Notes under the pieces: model-generated
What the model saw: the letters and a program-made list of their open reading frames with translations, nothing else
Database searches by the model: none
Told to the model about the DNA's origin: nothing
Program-made: the position numbers and the translations under genes
Part shown: positions 23,579 through 33,819 of the stretch, in pieces
Numbering within the stretch: the stretch's first letter is position 1
How the letters are laid out: each line of letters opens with the position of its first letter
Origin: Mixophyes australis
Taxonomy: Eukaryota > Chordata > Amphibia > Anura > Limnodynastidae
Assembly (NCBI GenBank): GCA_036250195.1
Contig: JAVHZZ010000004.1
Location: 319,073,128 to 319,137,127, forward strand
Length of the DNA: 64,000 nt
Direction of reading: 5' to 3'

Positions 23579-24080
23579 ATATTAATTAGGGGTGTGCACC
23601 GGCCACTTTTGGGGTTTTGGGTTCTGATTAGCTTGAGGTTTTGGGTTCTGATTTGTTTTGCCAAAACACCCCACGAAAGGTTTTGGTTCTGGTTTTGGGT
23701 TTTGGATTCTGATTCTTTTTAAAAAAATGCATAAAATGTGCTAAAATCCATATTTTATTTTTTTTTCACTCCTGCACTATTATTAACCTCAATAACATTC
23801 ATTTCCACTAATTTCCAGTCTATTCTGAACACCTCACACCTCACACCTCACAATATTGTTTTTAGTCCAAAAGGTTGCACTGAGGTAACTGAATGTCTAA
23901 GCTAAGCGACACAAGTGGGCGGCACAAACACGTGGCCCATCTAGGAGTGGCACTGCAGTGGCAGACAGGATAGCAGTTTGCAAGAGTTTGCTAGAGGTGC
24001 AAGATGGACTTGTCCTTGGGCCCTCCCACCCACCCTGATGTTGTTGAAATAGGACATTCGCACTTTAACAAACCAATCAG

Positions 24081-24180
24081 GAACAGTGAACGTAGTTTAA
24101 TCTCTGGTACTAATATTTCTGGACTGCAGGAACAGTGAACGTAGTTTAATCTCTGGTACTAATATTTCTGGACTGCAGGA
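24081..24180 (-). repeat. Tandem repeat of about 50 bp at the deletion junction
   Basis: Two units of 'aacagtgaacgtagtttaat' plus 'ctctggtactaatatttctg', the copies starting 49 bp apart. The array lies exactly where the reading frame of the N-terminal remnant breaks off, and matches the unit at 10761-10950 in hAT copy 1. Confidence 0.88.
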
Positions 24181-24181
24181 C

Positions 24182-25194
24182 TATCTCTGATCGAGATTGT
24201 GGAGGAAATTGACGAGGAGGGTGTTGCTGGTGTTGATACAACAGGACCAAGGGATTTAGGTGTCCCTGGACTGCTGGCGGTCCTAGCCACAGGTCCTGAA
24301 CTAAACAATGAATTATGACGGTTCTTCAGGTGATGTATAAGGGAGGTTGTCCCTAGGTGGCCAAGATCCTTACCCCTGCTTATTTGAGCTTTACATAAGG
24401 TACATATGGCCATACATTTGTTGTCCGGATTGGGATAGAAATAACTCCAGACCGAAGAGGTGCATTTTTTGGTCTTCTGCCCAGGCATGACGATGGGCTT
24501 TTTCATCCCATGGACAACAACTGTTTCCCCCCCTGGTGCCTCATTTAAGATAACCACATCAGCATCCTCCTCGTCAAGTTCCTCCTCAGCGCCAGCTACA
24601 TCAATATCCTTCTCCTGGTGTACAACATTGACACCTTCATTAGCCAAATCTGTGATCCTTCCAGCATCTGCAGAGGGCGTGCTGAAAATGGTGGAAGGAG
24701 CCACCTCTTCCCGTACAGTGATTGGAAGGTCAGGCTTCGTAACCACCAACACCCTTGGACTCGCCTTGGGGATTTGTGATGTCATCTCTTTAGAAGGCAG
24801 AATTGTTTGCTGTGTTGTTGCTGACAGCATAACTCTTTTTAATTTTTTGTAGGGGGGGAGAAGGAGGGCTTAGATCCTTGGGTGAAGCTGAACCACTAGT
24901 CATGAACACGGGCCAGGGCCTAAGCCGTTCCTTGCCACTCTGTGTCGTAAATGGCATATTGGCAAGTTTACGTTTCTCCTCAGATGATTTTAATTTTCTT
25001 TTTTTGCTAATTTTAGTGAACTTTGGCTTTTTGGATTTTACATGCCCTCTACTAGGAGATTGGGCATCGCCCTTGGCAGACGACGTTGATGGCATTTCAT
25101 CGTCTATTTCATGACTAGTGGCAGCAGCTTCAGCATTAGGAGGAAGTGGTTCTTGATCTTTCCCTACTTTATCCTCCAAATTTTGGTACTCCAT
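24182..25194 (-). pseudogene. hAT transposase N-terminal remnant with BED zinc finger
   Basis: Two minus-strand frames joined by a frameshift near 24800-24830 match the first ~326 residues of the intact transposase. Shared features are a basic segment with 'MPFTTQSGKERLRP', an acidic stretch, 'IVMPGQKTKK' and a BED finger with W, the cysteine pair in 'CTLCKA' and the His pair in 'HHLKNRH', then a Ser/Pro/Thr-rich linker ending 'TPATPSSSISS'. The start is placed at the Met of 'MEYQNLEDK', aligned with the start of the intact protein, although the frame is open a little further. The RNase H-like core is gone. Confidence 0.88.
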
Positions 25195-25296
25195 TATATG
25201 CAGCACAAGAGAGCGTACCCCCAAATCACACACACTCCGCAAAGCCTTTACAAATTATCTGCGGCACAGGAGAGTACCACTGGACTGGAGTTATAC

Positions 25297-25460
25297 AGCA
25301 GTACCTATTTTTTGGTACAGCAGCAACAGTGAACGTAGTTTGACTTTGAAATAGCAGTACCTATTTTTTGGTACAGCAGCAACAGTGAACGTAGTTTGAC
25401 TTTGAAATAGCAGTACCTATTTTTTGGTACAGCAGCAACAGTGAACATAGTTTATCTAAA
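25297..25460 (-). repeat. 56-bp tandem repeat upstream of remnant ORF
   Basis: Units 'aacagtgaacgtagtttgac' plus 'tttgaaatagcagtacctat' start at 25325, 25381 and 25437. A related single unit follows near 25510. Its place, between the 5' end and the start codon, matches the 100-bp array of the intact element, but the sequence differs. Confidence 0.9.
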
Positions 25461-25544
25461 CTATATAACGTATTTTTATATATTGCAGTGCTAATATTTC
25501 TTGACTGCAGGAACAGTGAACCTATTCATATATTGCAGTAGAAA

Positions 25545-25700
25545 TTTTTAGAGACTTTTTTTATAATTTTTTTATATTTTTTTTAAATTATTTTTGCATA
25601 AGTTTTTTTTAATTTTTTTATATTTTTTTTTAATTATTTTTGTATAAGTTTTTTATAATCTTTTTTTTATTTTTTTATAACTTTTTAATAATTTTGAAAT
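25545..25700. repeat. T/A-rich low-complexity tract
   Basis: Equivalent to 10951-11063 of hAT copy 1; runs of 'taattttttta'. Confidence 0.8.
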
Positions 25701-25919
25701 AACAATGCCCTTAGCAGAACAGAGCACAGGACACAGGCAGCACCACTAGACTCAGCACAGGATCTCAAAGGAAACCACTGAAAAGCAGGACAGGAGCTCC
25801 CTAACTACAACCTCCCTCACGAGTGATCGCAGCCAGAATGAAGATGGCGGCTGCGAGCGGTGAATTTATGACATCCGAGTCTCGCGAGATCCAGATTTTT
25901 TTCGCGGACGGAAATACCC

Positions 25920-25986
25920 GAACAGTGCTCGGATCCCGTCGGATTCGCACTGTTCTGGTGGGCTCGGATTAGCAGAATCCGAGCCC
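25920..25986 (-). promoter_or_regulatory. Twin subterminal hairpins, 5' end of hAT copy 2
   Basis: Hairpin 2 (25920-25955) pairs gaacagtgc with gcactgttc. Hairpin 1 (25960-25986) pairs gggctcggatt with a perfect complement aatccgagccc. It sits about 10 bp inside the terminus, as in the other two hAT elements. Confidence 0.72.
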
Positions 25987-26005
25987 GCTCATCACTAATA
26001 TTAAT

Positions 26006-26639
26006 CCACATTTCACTAGCAGAAATCCGGTATCTTAGGAGAAGTGATCTCATATTGCAATGACTAGCGATGATTAGTGTGAGATTGATACTCAATAATA
26101 TTCTGTACAGCATATGTTAATAGGTTAGTTTAAAATGGATTTTCGGCAGTTGCCTGAAGAAAAGCACATATACAGCTGTTGAAGTGTGTTGCCCCCCCTC
26201 CCCCACCTTTGGAGAAGCATGATTTGAACTGACCTGTATTGTACTGCACTATTCTGAACCCTGAGCCTATGAAGAATGAGCTTAATGTTATCTTTGTATA
26301 CATTGTGACATCATCACTGTTTTTTTACTACTCAAAACTGTTTAAAACAGTCCATTAGATACAGTAACACTCCCTTCACAGGCTTCAGGATTGATGATGG
26401 CCCTTTTTGTAAATAAGACTTGGAAACATTTTTCAGATGAAACCATATTTTTTCTAGCATACTCGCCCTGATTCTTTGTGCATTACAACGCTCCAGGAGG
26501 CTCATACTACATATGTATGTGATTTAAGTGTGAAACATTAATAAGTGGTTCTGGTGAACGTAAGGAAACCATAATAAATCCTTTGTGGTGGCAGAAAAGG
26601 TGTATTCATTGTTAAGTAACTGAGGTGACACCAGTCACG
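26006..26639. other. Unassigned DNA
   Basis: Non-coding flank between hAT copy 2 and the Gypsy fragment. Confidence 0.4.
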
Positions 26640-27968
26640 GCCAGCTGTTCAGATTGCTGTATCCGGGACAGGCTGGGAGTTCGTGACAATAATGATATGT
26701 GGAAGGAGTTGTGAATCGATAGATTGAGGCAAATAAAGTGTATAGGACACAGCGTTGATAATCTGGGAGATACAAAAGAGGCCGATAATGCATGGAGCTA
26801 ATCTCATAGAAGGAAATTGAACCTTAAGGTTGTGAGTAGAACGCCACACCCTATCTGCTACTTGAAGTACAGGGGGATTCCTTCAATGATGATCAGCAGA
26901 GATTTTATACCATGAGGAGACCTCAGTGAGGCTGGCTTGGGTCCAGATCTGGGAGAAATTCCAAACAATCGAATTAACTGCTGGAAGAGGAGATGCAGTG
27001 ATATCAGAAAAGGTCGGTAAAATAGCATGTCTCCAAAAACCATAAAAAATGTTGAAGTTCCAATAGTGTTGGTGATTATTAGCCAAGGGAAGGTGGTCTC
27101 TCCAAACAGATTGGTGTTCTAAAGAATAGAAATGAAGGAAGGTTTCCAAATCTGGATTCACTCATTCAGTCTGCCCATTGGTCTGGGGGTGGTATCCAAA
27201 AGAGATTTTTAGCAACACTAAGGTTCTTTCTGATGGATCTCCAAAATTTGTACCCCTTGATCTGAGATGATCTCATATAGACAGCCATGGTGGCGAAAAA
27301 AGTTCTTACTAAATAAGAGAGAACGTTCGGAGTCAGAAGACAGATCCTTTAATGGGACAAAGTGAGCCTTCTTGGAAAAGCAATCCACCACAACCAGATG
27401 GTATTATAACTGTGGCTCTCTGGGCTTGGCTAGGATTGAGGCACTGGGCAGTTTACAAATATTTTATGATCCGCAAAGACCGTAATAGATTGTAGAGCCC
27501 CCTCCCTGAGGTGGCATCACTCTTCTAGGGCAATTTTGATCACCTGGATTTCCTTTTATCCCATGCTGTAGTTCTTTTCACAGCAGAATTTTTTTTTAGA
27601 AAGGAAGCCACACGGTTCAAAAATACCAGAGGAAGACTTATGAGACAACATGGCACCAAAACCAACAGCAGAAGCATCAACCTCCAAAAAGAAGGGTTTA
27701 CGTTGGTATAGTTGCTTGAGCACTGAGGCAACAAAGGCCCTTTTTAGAGCGTTAAAAGCAGGGAGACAGGGATCAAATTTTGGATTGTCCCCCTGTATGG
27801 GTGAGGGAGTGATAAGGGTAGAGAAACCTTTAACAAATTGGTGGTAGTAGTTGGATGAAACCAATAAAATATTGAGTAGACTTTAATCCAGAGAGTTGGG
27901 GCCAAATGAGAATCACCTCCACTTTTTTTAGGGTCCATGTCAGGAATAGCATCCTCTAGCCACTCCCT
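26640..27968 (-). mobile_element. Ty3/Gypsy pol fragment (RT end, RNase H, integrase)
   Basis: On the minus strand, in order: 'DMDPKK' (near 27935), a thumb region, the RNase H start 'PFFLEVDASAVGFGAML' (about 27650-27700), 'ADHKIF', then an integrase core with 'VVVDCFSKKAHFVPLKDL', 'IISDQG' and 'TNGQTE', giving the D, D, E positions. A C-terminal 'LAPCIIGLF' region follows (26650-26840). The HHCC zinc domain that should lie between RNase H and the integrase core is missing. Several stops and shifts. Same class and strand as 30335-31690, of which it is probably the downstream half. Confidence 0.85.
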
Positions 27969-28061
27969 AATTTAATATTTTACCATATATTCATACAATC
28001 AAACAATATGTCACCTTTATTATATATATTTACTTTATTATATATATTATATATATTTAGC
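27969..28061. repeat. (TATA)-rich spacer
   Basis: TA-rich simple sequence between the Gypsy break point and the left arm of the next inverted repeat. Confidence 0.6.
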
Positions 28062-29631
28062 ATTCACAGGGTCAGTGTGGATGCTAATTTGGGGGCAGAA
28101 ATGTCTCCTGGGGCGACATAACTCCCTGTCAATAAACTGGTCATAATCGCTAAGACATTTAAATAACAAACATGATGGAATTATAACAATATGACATACC
28201 TTTTCCAGTGGCGCACGCAGGGGGGTTTCTGAGTCTCTAGAAACCCCCCCGCCCTGCGCTAACTAAGTGGCCACTGTCCTATACAGCAGCCGAGGCGCTG
28301 TCAAAGAAGCATCCGCGGCGGTGCAGTATTGTATACAGCACCGCCGCAGATGCTTCTTAGACAGCGCCGCAGCTGCTGTATAGGACAGCGCTGGCGAAAC
28401 GGAGCTGCTGCGCGCAGCTCTCTCTCCTGTTTTTTTTTTTTTTTCGGTCGGCGGGGAGAAACTCCCCCCCCCCCCGACAATCCTCCGTGCGCCCCTGTTT
28501 TCCAAAGACATGTGACTACAGCTGTTCCACTGTACCGCTGGTACCTGTAATTCACAACCCTGGTGTGGTTTCTGCCCCTCAGTATGGAGGAGCACACGGA
28601 TTCCCCAAAATATGAAATATGAAGGCATTTTCTTTGAAGTTCATATTTCTATATACCTGCATAGATAGCCTTCATGTTTTGCTTTTGTCTGCAAGGATCT
28701 CACCTAGGCACATAGCTTGCCCTAATTTATACCTAGTGGTGATTTTGTTTTTACAATACCTATTAAAAAGAAGTGTCCACTAATTAGGAAGTGGCATACA
28801 TGATCAAAGACAATGGATGTCTGTGATTTGCATATCTTAAGTTGGTTTCCTCACAGAGCGTCTGCTCAACCTAATTACCTCCCACTGAGACCAGCTATCC
28901 CAAGAAGGACACTTGGGGAAGGTCAAAGAGACATTTCTCCGGTTTGCAAAAGATGTGGTTCTGTCAAAAACGAGGGAGCATGTCGTGAACATAGAGAGCT
29001 TGCAGTTATTTATAAGAGATAATTCATAACTGCAGTGTAAATAGGTTGTATCAAATTAATCCATTGATAAGGTAGTGTGAAAGTTAAAGACGCAGAGTCT
29101 GATGTAATTGTGTTTGAAGGTTTTTTATATCTCAGTGTGAGGAGATAAGCCTGCCACTTTTAGCAGCTTCCAGGACGTCCCACTGCTTGCTTTAGACACT
29201 TGAATAGACTTTGTGGTGCCAATCACAGCTGGAGATCCTGGTAGGCAGCATGTGAAAGCCTATACAGGTATATAGAAATATGACCTTCAAAGGAAAATGT
29301 TGTTATAGTTCATGTTTTGGGGAAATCTGGATGCCAGTCCGCACTGAGGGGCAAAAACCACACAAGGGTATTAAAACATAGATACCAACTACACCGGGAA
29401 CAACCATAGTCACATGTATTCCAGGATGAGATTGGATATTGTTGTAATCTCATCATATTTGGTATTTAAACGTGCTGAAGATTATGACCGGTTTATTGAG
29501 GGGGGTGTTATTTCTCTGAGATATATCTGTGAAGAATTACCAACAGGTCAAAACTTAGGAATAGTTTGACCTGAGGTAACACCCAGGGGACATTTCCGCC
29601 CCCATATTAGCATTCACACTGCCCCTGTGAA
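28062..29631. mobile_element. Long inverted-repeat (foldback) element interrupting Gypsy pol
   Basis: The left end 'gcattcacagggtcagtgtg' is the complement of the right end near 29600-29630. Matching blocks continue inward: 'aataaactggtcataatc', 'acatgtgacta', 'tgtggtttctgcccctcagt' and 'tcatatttctatatacctg' on the left all have complements on the right in the correct order. Arms cover about 28062-28670 (including a 0.3-kb insert) and 29250-29631; the middle (about 28700-29230) is unpaired and has no coding capacity. It could be a foldback DNA element or two copies of one repeat in opposite orientation. Confidence 0.75.
28196..28500. mobile_element. GC-rich MITE nested in the foldback left arm
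   Basis: Termini 'gtggcgcacgcagggg' and the complement of 'caggggcgcacgga' fit a hAT-type MITE. It interrupts the left arm at a place where the right arm is continuous, so it is the younger insertion. A ttttcca direct repeat flanks it, close to but not a clean 8-bp duplication. Inside, 28276-28386 is a near-perfect palindrome opening 'gtcctatacagcagc', followed by T and C homopolymers at 28431-28480. Confidence 0.72.
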
Positions 29632-30334
29632 TGCCGTCCCATTTGAGTTTGCTTAAAAATCTGTGTTCTGAGGAGAAAAACTGTCAGACTTTTGGGGAAA
29701 TCAAGTTACACTGATAAGCTATCCATCTTCCTAGCCAAATTCCCCTTGGCCAGAATGCAATTCATGTAAGTGCAAATCTGAATGTAATCCTTTTTATTTT
29801 AAACTGTTTTTGCTTGTTATGTCAATATATTAATTGTTTATTCATTATTTTTCTTTATATCTGAATGCGCTGTATTTTCATATATTAAATCTAAAATTTA
29901 ATAAGTTGCGTCCTTGATACTCTAACAGATTCATTAGCCTGTTTAGAAGAGATTGCTCGTCCAGGTTACCCTGTGTGTGATTTGTTGATACATTTGATTA
30001 ACAAGCTGTGTGTGCTTGTATTTACATTTGTGTAACAGTCTGGAGGTGTGAAGAGTTAACCCTGTGTGTGCTGGTGTGAGTCTTGCTAGTTTGTGGAACT
30101 GGAAGCCTGTGTGCCAGTGTGGGACAGTATATTGGGGTCCTATTGCCCATACCCAATAGGTGGTGGCTGAACCTTGAATTGTCTGGGGGGTGTGAGAGAG
30201 CTGTGTTTGGGGGCGATTCCGTAGGTCTAGAACCTGTGTGATAGGTGAGAGAGACTGCGGGCTGAAATCGTGTGTGACCTCATACAGCAAACATCCCAAA
30301 GTCACGGCAGCTGGGAGCGTGTTCTTGACAGAGC
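29632..30334. other. Unassigned segment next to the Gypsy break
   Basis: The 29935-30330 part is rich in 'ctgtgtgtg' phrases, giving a 176-codon minus-strand frame without recognisable motif in its downstream part. It may be leader or LTR-like sequence brought in with the interruption. The Gypsy RT resumes at about 30335. Confidence 0.4.
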
Positions 30335-31058
30335 ACTTTCTTGAAATGGTCTCGATGTACGGATAGATCCTGCGAGATGATGAGAATATCGTCAAGATAA
30401 GCCTACCACAGAGTGGTAGAGGAAGTCTCATCGATGAATACCTGGAAGACCACCGGAGCATTGCAGAGACCAAAGGGCATCACAAAGTACTCGTAGTGCC
30501 CATCTCAGGGAATTGAAAGCAGTTTTTCATTCATCACCCTGGCGAATGCAGATTAAGTAGTAAGCTCCCCTAAGATCAAGTCTGGAGAAAATTAAGGTAC
30601 CAGGGATCCGCTCAAACAGCTGAGAGATGAGAGAAAGAGGATAACGATTCTTAACTGTGATTAGTTGACGGTAGTCTATGCAAGGTCTTAAATAGCCATC
30701 CTTCTTTTTGAAAAAGAAGCACCCTGCACCAGTAGATAAGGAGGATTTTCGAATAACACCCCATTGGAGATTTTCTGAAATATACTCAGACATAGCTTGG
30801 GTTTCTAGCAGGGACAAGTGATATATTAAGATTGGCTGACGTTATGACCAGTGTGCACTTTATATCGTAGATCATATGAAAGGAGACGCTAACATCTAAA
30901 GGAGTGGATCCAACACTACCTACCTTTTCTACTTAAGAACAGAAACGTGTGGTAGTAAATATACTGTGTGATACTCTGGAGGTTCTGTGCAAGCTAATAC
31001 AAATGAACGGAGGTGTCTGTAGCTGTTGGGAAGCTAAACCGCTAACACACAACTTGCC
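30335..31058 (-). mobile_element. Ty3/Gypsy reverse transcriptase fragment
   Basis: Minus strand, from right to left: 'YHLSLLETQAMSEYI', 'FFFKKKDGYLRPCIDYRQL', 'RYPLSLISQLFERI', 'FSRLDLRGAYYLI', then after a frameshift '[16 protein letters not shown]' and 'LDDILIISQDLSVHRDHF', the fingers, palm and YLDD-type catalytic loop of a Gypsy RT (one aspartate-pair intact). It stops after 'HFKKVL' and continues, after 2.4 kb of foreign DNA, at 27968. Confidence 0.85.
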
Positions 31059-31552
31059 TGTTATGGTTCTGTTCAAAACCAATTCCTTGATTACAGTCAT
31101 GGAGCCAGACACATGAAATAAACATTTAAACTGTTTATTGCAGTAAAGGTATATTCCAGGGAAGGCAAATAAACAGTAGACAGTTCAAGCTGAATGAAAC
31201 AATGGATTTCCAAATCTTGGCAAACAGATAAATGATAAAGAAATGCAGCAAAATAACCTTAACTGAAACCAGGAACAGAGACACATGCAGGTAATCCAGG
31301 AACAGAGCCACATGAGCAGGCTAGGAACTTCAATGACCAGCAAAGGGTTTCAGGAAAAGACAGGCATATATAGGCCACAGACAGGTGTGGATAATTAACT
31401 AGCAGTGCTAGTTAACCCCTGATAGAGGAACGGCCGGACAGCAGCTCCTCTGGAGAATCACAGATACTGCAGGGTAATGTGCACACAGGGTAAAAAGGCA
31501 AATCATAACACAGGGTAAAATGCACACAAACAAACAAGACAGATCATAACAT
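31059..31552. mobile_element. Solo LTR with 5-bp TSD (ttgcc)
   Basis: Starts 'tgttatggttctg', ends 'cagatcataaca', and is flanked by perfect ttgcc repeats (31054-31058 and 31553-31557). 494 bp, non-coding. It lies inside the older Gypsy element, between its RT and the possible protease region. Confidence 0.85.
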
Positions 31553-31557
31553 TGCCA

Positions 31558-31729
31558 AGTTCCATATGGATAACTCTTTCTTTAAGAAATGGAGCAATTG
31601 GGTTTAGCTACAATAGCTTTTAGTTCCTGCATTAAGTGGAATCACACAGTGGATCCTAATATCAACTACAATACTCTGCAAAATGTTCTCCATATCTAAA
31701 TTTTGATCACTGTTTGATATTATATCATG
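31558..31729 (-). mobile_element. Probable Gypsy protease-region remnant
   Basis: The minus-strand translation crossing the solo LTR gives a 'CVSGLASQQL'-like phrase, reminiscent of the segment following the Gypsy protease motif, upstream of the RT at 30335-30900. The DSGA active site is not recognisable, so this rests on position and weak similarity. Confidence 0.35.
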
Positions 31730-32240
31730 TATATGAAGACAGGGAAGGGACCTCCGCAAGGAGGTATGGGCTTTCCTGCAAGGGACAAGAAGGTTGTGGT
31801 TCACCAGACAGTCTAAAGCAAAGTAGTGGGGAACAGAGATTAGTCAGACAGTGTGAGTTGAAACCAGCCAGGTGGCACGGTTTAGAATCATAATCCAGAG
31901 CATGAACAGGGAAAGCCAAAGGTCAGGGAACGTAGGAGCCAAATCACAGTCCAACAGACAGTAGCTAAGGCATAACTGGAGCTAAAAGAAACACTTAGCA
32001 GGGAATATGAGATAATGGTTAGAGATAGGTATGTAGGCACGCTGAAGCTAGGTACAGACCTGATACTCTGGCATCCTAATGGTGCCATAGTCTGCTTTAA
32101 ATAAGGACCAGATATATTTTATAGGTCCCTGGTGGTCAGTGACGCCACTGACCACCGACCACTGATTTTAGAAGTGCAGGACTCTGGCATACGTGCATAC
32201 ATGCATGCGCCCGGGGATGCAAAGCAGGGCAGGATAGGCT
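31730..32240. mobile_element. LTR-like fragment
   Basis: Text such as 'agggaaagccaaaggtcagg' and 'ccggggatgcaaagc' resembles Gypsy LTRs, including the solo LTR at 35152. No TG/CA pair or duplication was identified. It may be the decayed 5' LTR of the minus-strand Gypsy element to its left; gag is absent between them. Confidence 0.4.
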
Positions 32241-32279
32241 GTAAAAATTGCTGCTAGATACATTTATACCCTGATGTCT

Positions 32280-33655
32280 CTTTGCCCATCATTTCACTGA
32301 GACTGCACTCACAAAAGTAATCAATGATCTACTCACACCAAAGTGTAAGGGTCACACCTTTGCAATCATCTTATTGGATCGCTCTGCCTAAACACTGTTG
32401 ATCACTTTCTTCTCCTTCACATCCTTCATTACAGTTCCCTTTGTGGCACAGTTCTTTTTTTTTTTTTTTCCTACCTGTTGAACTGCTCCTTTAGAATGTC
32501 TGTCTCTGGCATATCCACCCCTTCATTCTCTCTATATCTGTTGGGATCTCAGAAAGCACTATTCTTAGCCCTCAACTTTTCTCAATGTACACTTCTTCTC
32601 TTGGAAGAATAATTTGTTGATTTGGCTTCAAGAACCACCTCTATACAAATGTATCTCTCTTCTCCTTGTCAGGATTATGGACAGTGGCTGAGATAGGAAC
32701 AGTGGCAGACTCGGACATTCCACAGAATCTCCGTCCATTTAAACTGTTACATAGTTAGTAATAGTTCTTTTACCTCCAAGATACAATTATTGGCAGAATA
32801 TGCCCTTTTCTTGCCCATGATGCTTCAAAAACTCTTATTCATTCACTCATCATCTCCCCTTTAACTAATGCAACCTCCTCCCGTCTGGCACTCCATTATT
32901 CACCTACCTATTTAAATCCATTTAAAATGCCACAGAAAAACTGATCTTCCTCTCATGCAGCCTCACATTAGTTGCAGCACTCAGCAAATCCCTACACTTG
33001 CTCTCCGTATCTTCAAGAATCCAATCCAAATTAATCACTCTAACCTACAAAGCCTTGAATAACACCACTCCTTCAGACATCTCAAATCTCATCCCAAAAT
33101 TTTCTCCCTTTCACAATCTTAAACCAACCTCTGACCTATGCCTTGTCTCATCTGTAGTAGCCATCTCTCCTTACTGCCTACAAGACTTCTCCGATGCTGC
33201 TGCCCATTCATGGAATTCTCTACCATGTCCTATCAGACTCTGCCATACCCTTAACATTTTTAAACAAGACTTCTCCGATGCTGCTGCCCATTCATGGAAT
33301 TCTCTACCATGTCCTATCAGACTCTGCCATACCCTTAACATTTTTAAACATGTCTCATTATTAAACCCACCAATACTTCTCACACTAAGGCACCCTCACA
33401 ACTGTCCCAATCCCCACTCTGAGCCACACTCATTCCTCTTTTTCAGCTGTGCCCACCTTCAATTTGATTGTAAACTCTCTCCTGAGCAAGGCACTGCTTA
33501 CACTTTGTTTTCATGCCTACATTTATTTTGTCTACATTGTATGTCCCTGTTTTAGTTGTGTCATTTTCATCACTGTCCAGCGCATCTGAGCACTGTGGTG
33601 GCTTACAAATCAATGATTATAATAATAATAGTAATAATAATAATAATAATAATGA
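32280..33655 (+). mobile_element. L2-like LINE, RT core to 3' tail, degenerate
   Basis: Plus-strand blocks in order: 'ALTKVINDLLT' (32320), 'LLDRSA' where 'LDLSAAFD' is usual, 'MSVSGISTPSFSL' (32495-32530), 'GSQKALFLALNF' (near 32560), a decayed YADD region, 'LITLTYKALNNTTPSDISNL' (about 33040-33100), two tandem copies of 'HSWNSLPCPIR' and 'FKHVSLL'. The 3' end carries 'gattgtaaactctctcctga', a 'gcgcatctgagcactgtggt' block and an (ATA)n tail to 33655. Dead by stops. Confidence 0.87.
33181..33348 (+). repeat. In-frame 84-bp tandem duplication inside the LINE
   Basis: 33181-33264 and 33265-33348 are essentially identical 84-bp units, adding 28 codons to the terminal RT region. The near identity contrasts with the decayed LINE around it, so the duplication is recent. 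Confidence 0.95.
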
Positions 33656-33819
33656 CAGGAGGCAAGAAAAAATATATAAGTTTTAGTATAAGTATTAATG
33701 GCCATAGTCATACTCATATGATCACAATGAAAACATACCCTTGTAATCTGAAAGCATTAGCCCCATAACTCCATTGCCAATGCTAGAAAGTTCAAGCAGC
33801 ACCATATTACCTGTTAACA
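33656..33819. other. Short spacer
   Basis: No recognised feature between the LINE tail and the DIRS fragment. Confidence 0.4.

Larger units (their letters stand above)
23587..25997 (-). mobile_element. hAT transposon copy 2, internally deleted (2.4 kb)
   Basis: Perfect 8-bp duplication atattaat at 23579-23586 and 25998-26005. The left terminus 'taggggtgtgcaccgg' matches hAT copy 1; the right terminus is the complement of 'tagtgatgagcgggctcgga'. On the minus strand it holds 5' twin hairpins, a 56-bp array, the N-terminal part of a transposase with BED finger, then an array of about 50 bp and the 3' region shared with copy 1. The catalytic core and C-terminus are absent. Confidence 0.92.

Noticed and set aside
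24460..24852. 130-codon plus-strand frame
   Set aside because: It is the antisense shadow of the transposase N-terminal remnant on the minus strand, where the BED finger is clear.
29943..30473. 176-codon minus-strand frame
   Set aside because: Begins in shifted Gypsy RT sequence and continues into unrelated repeat-like text; no coherent protein.
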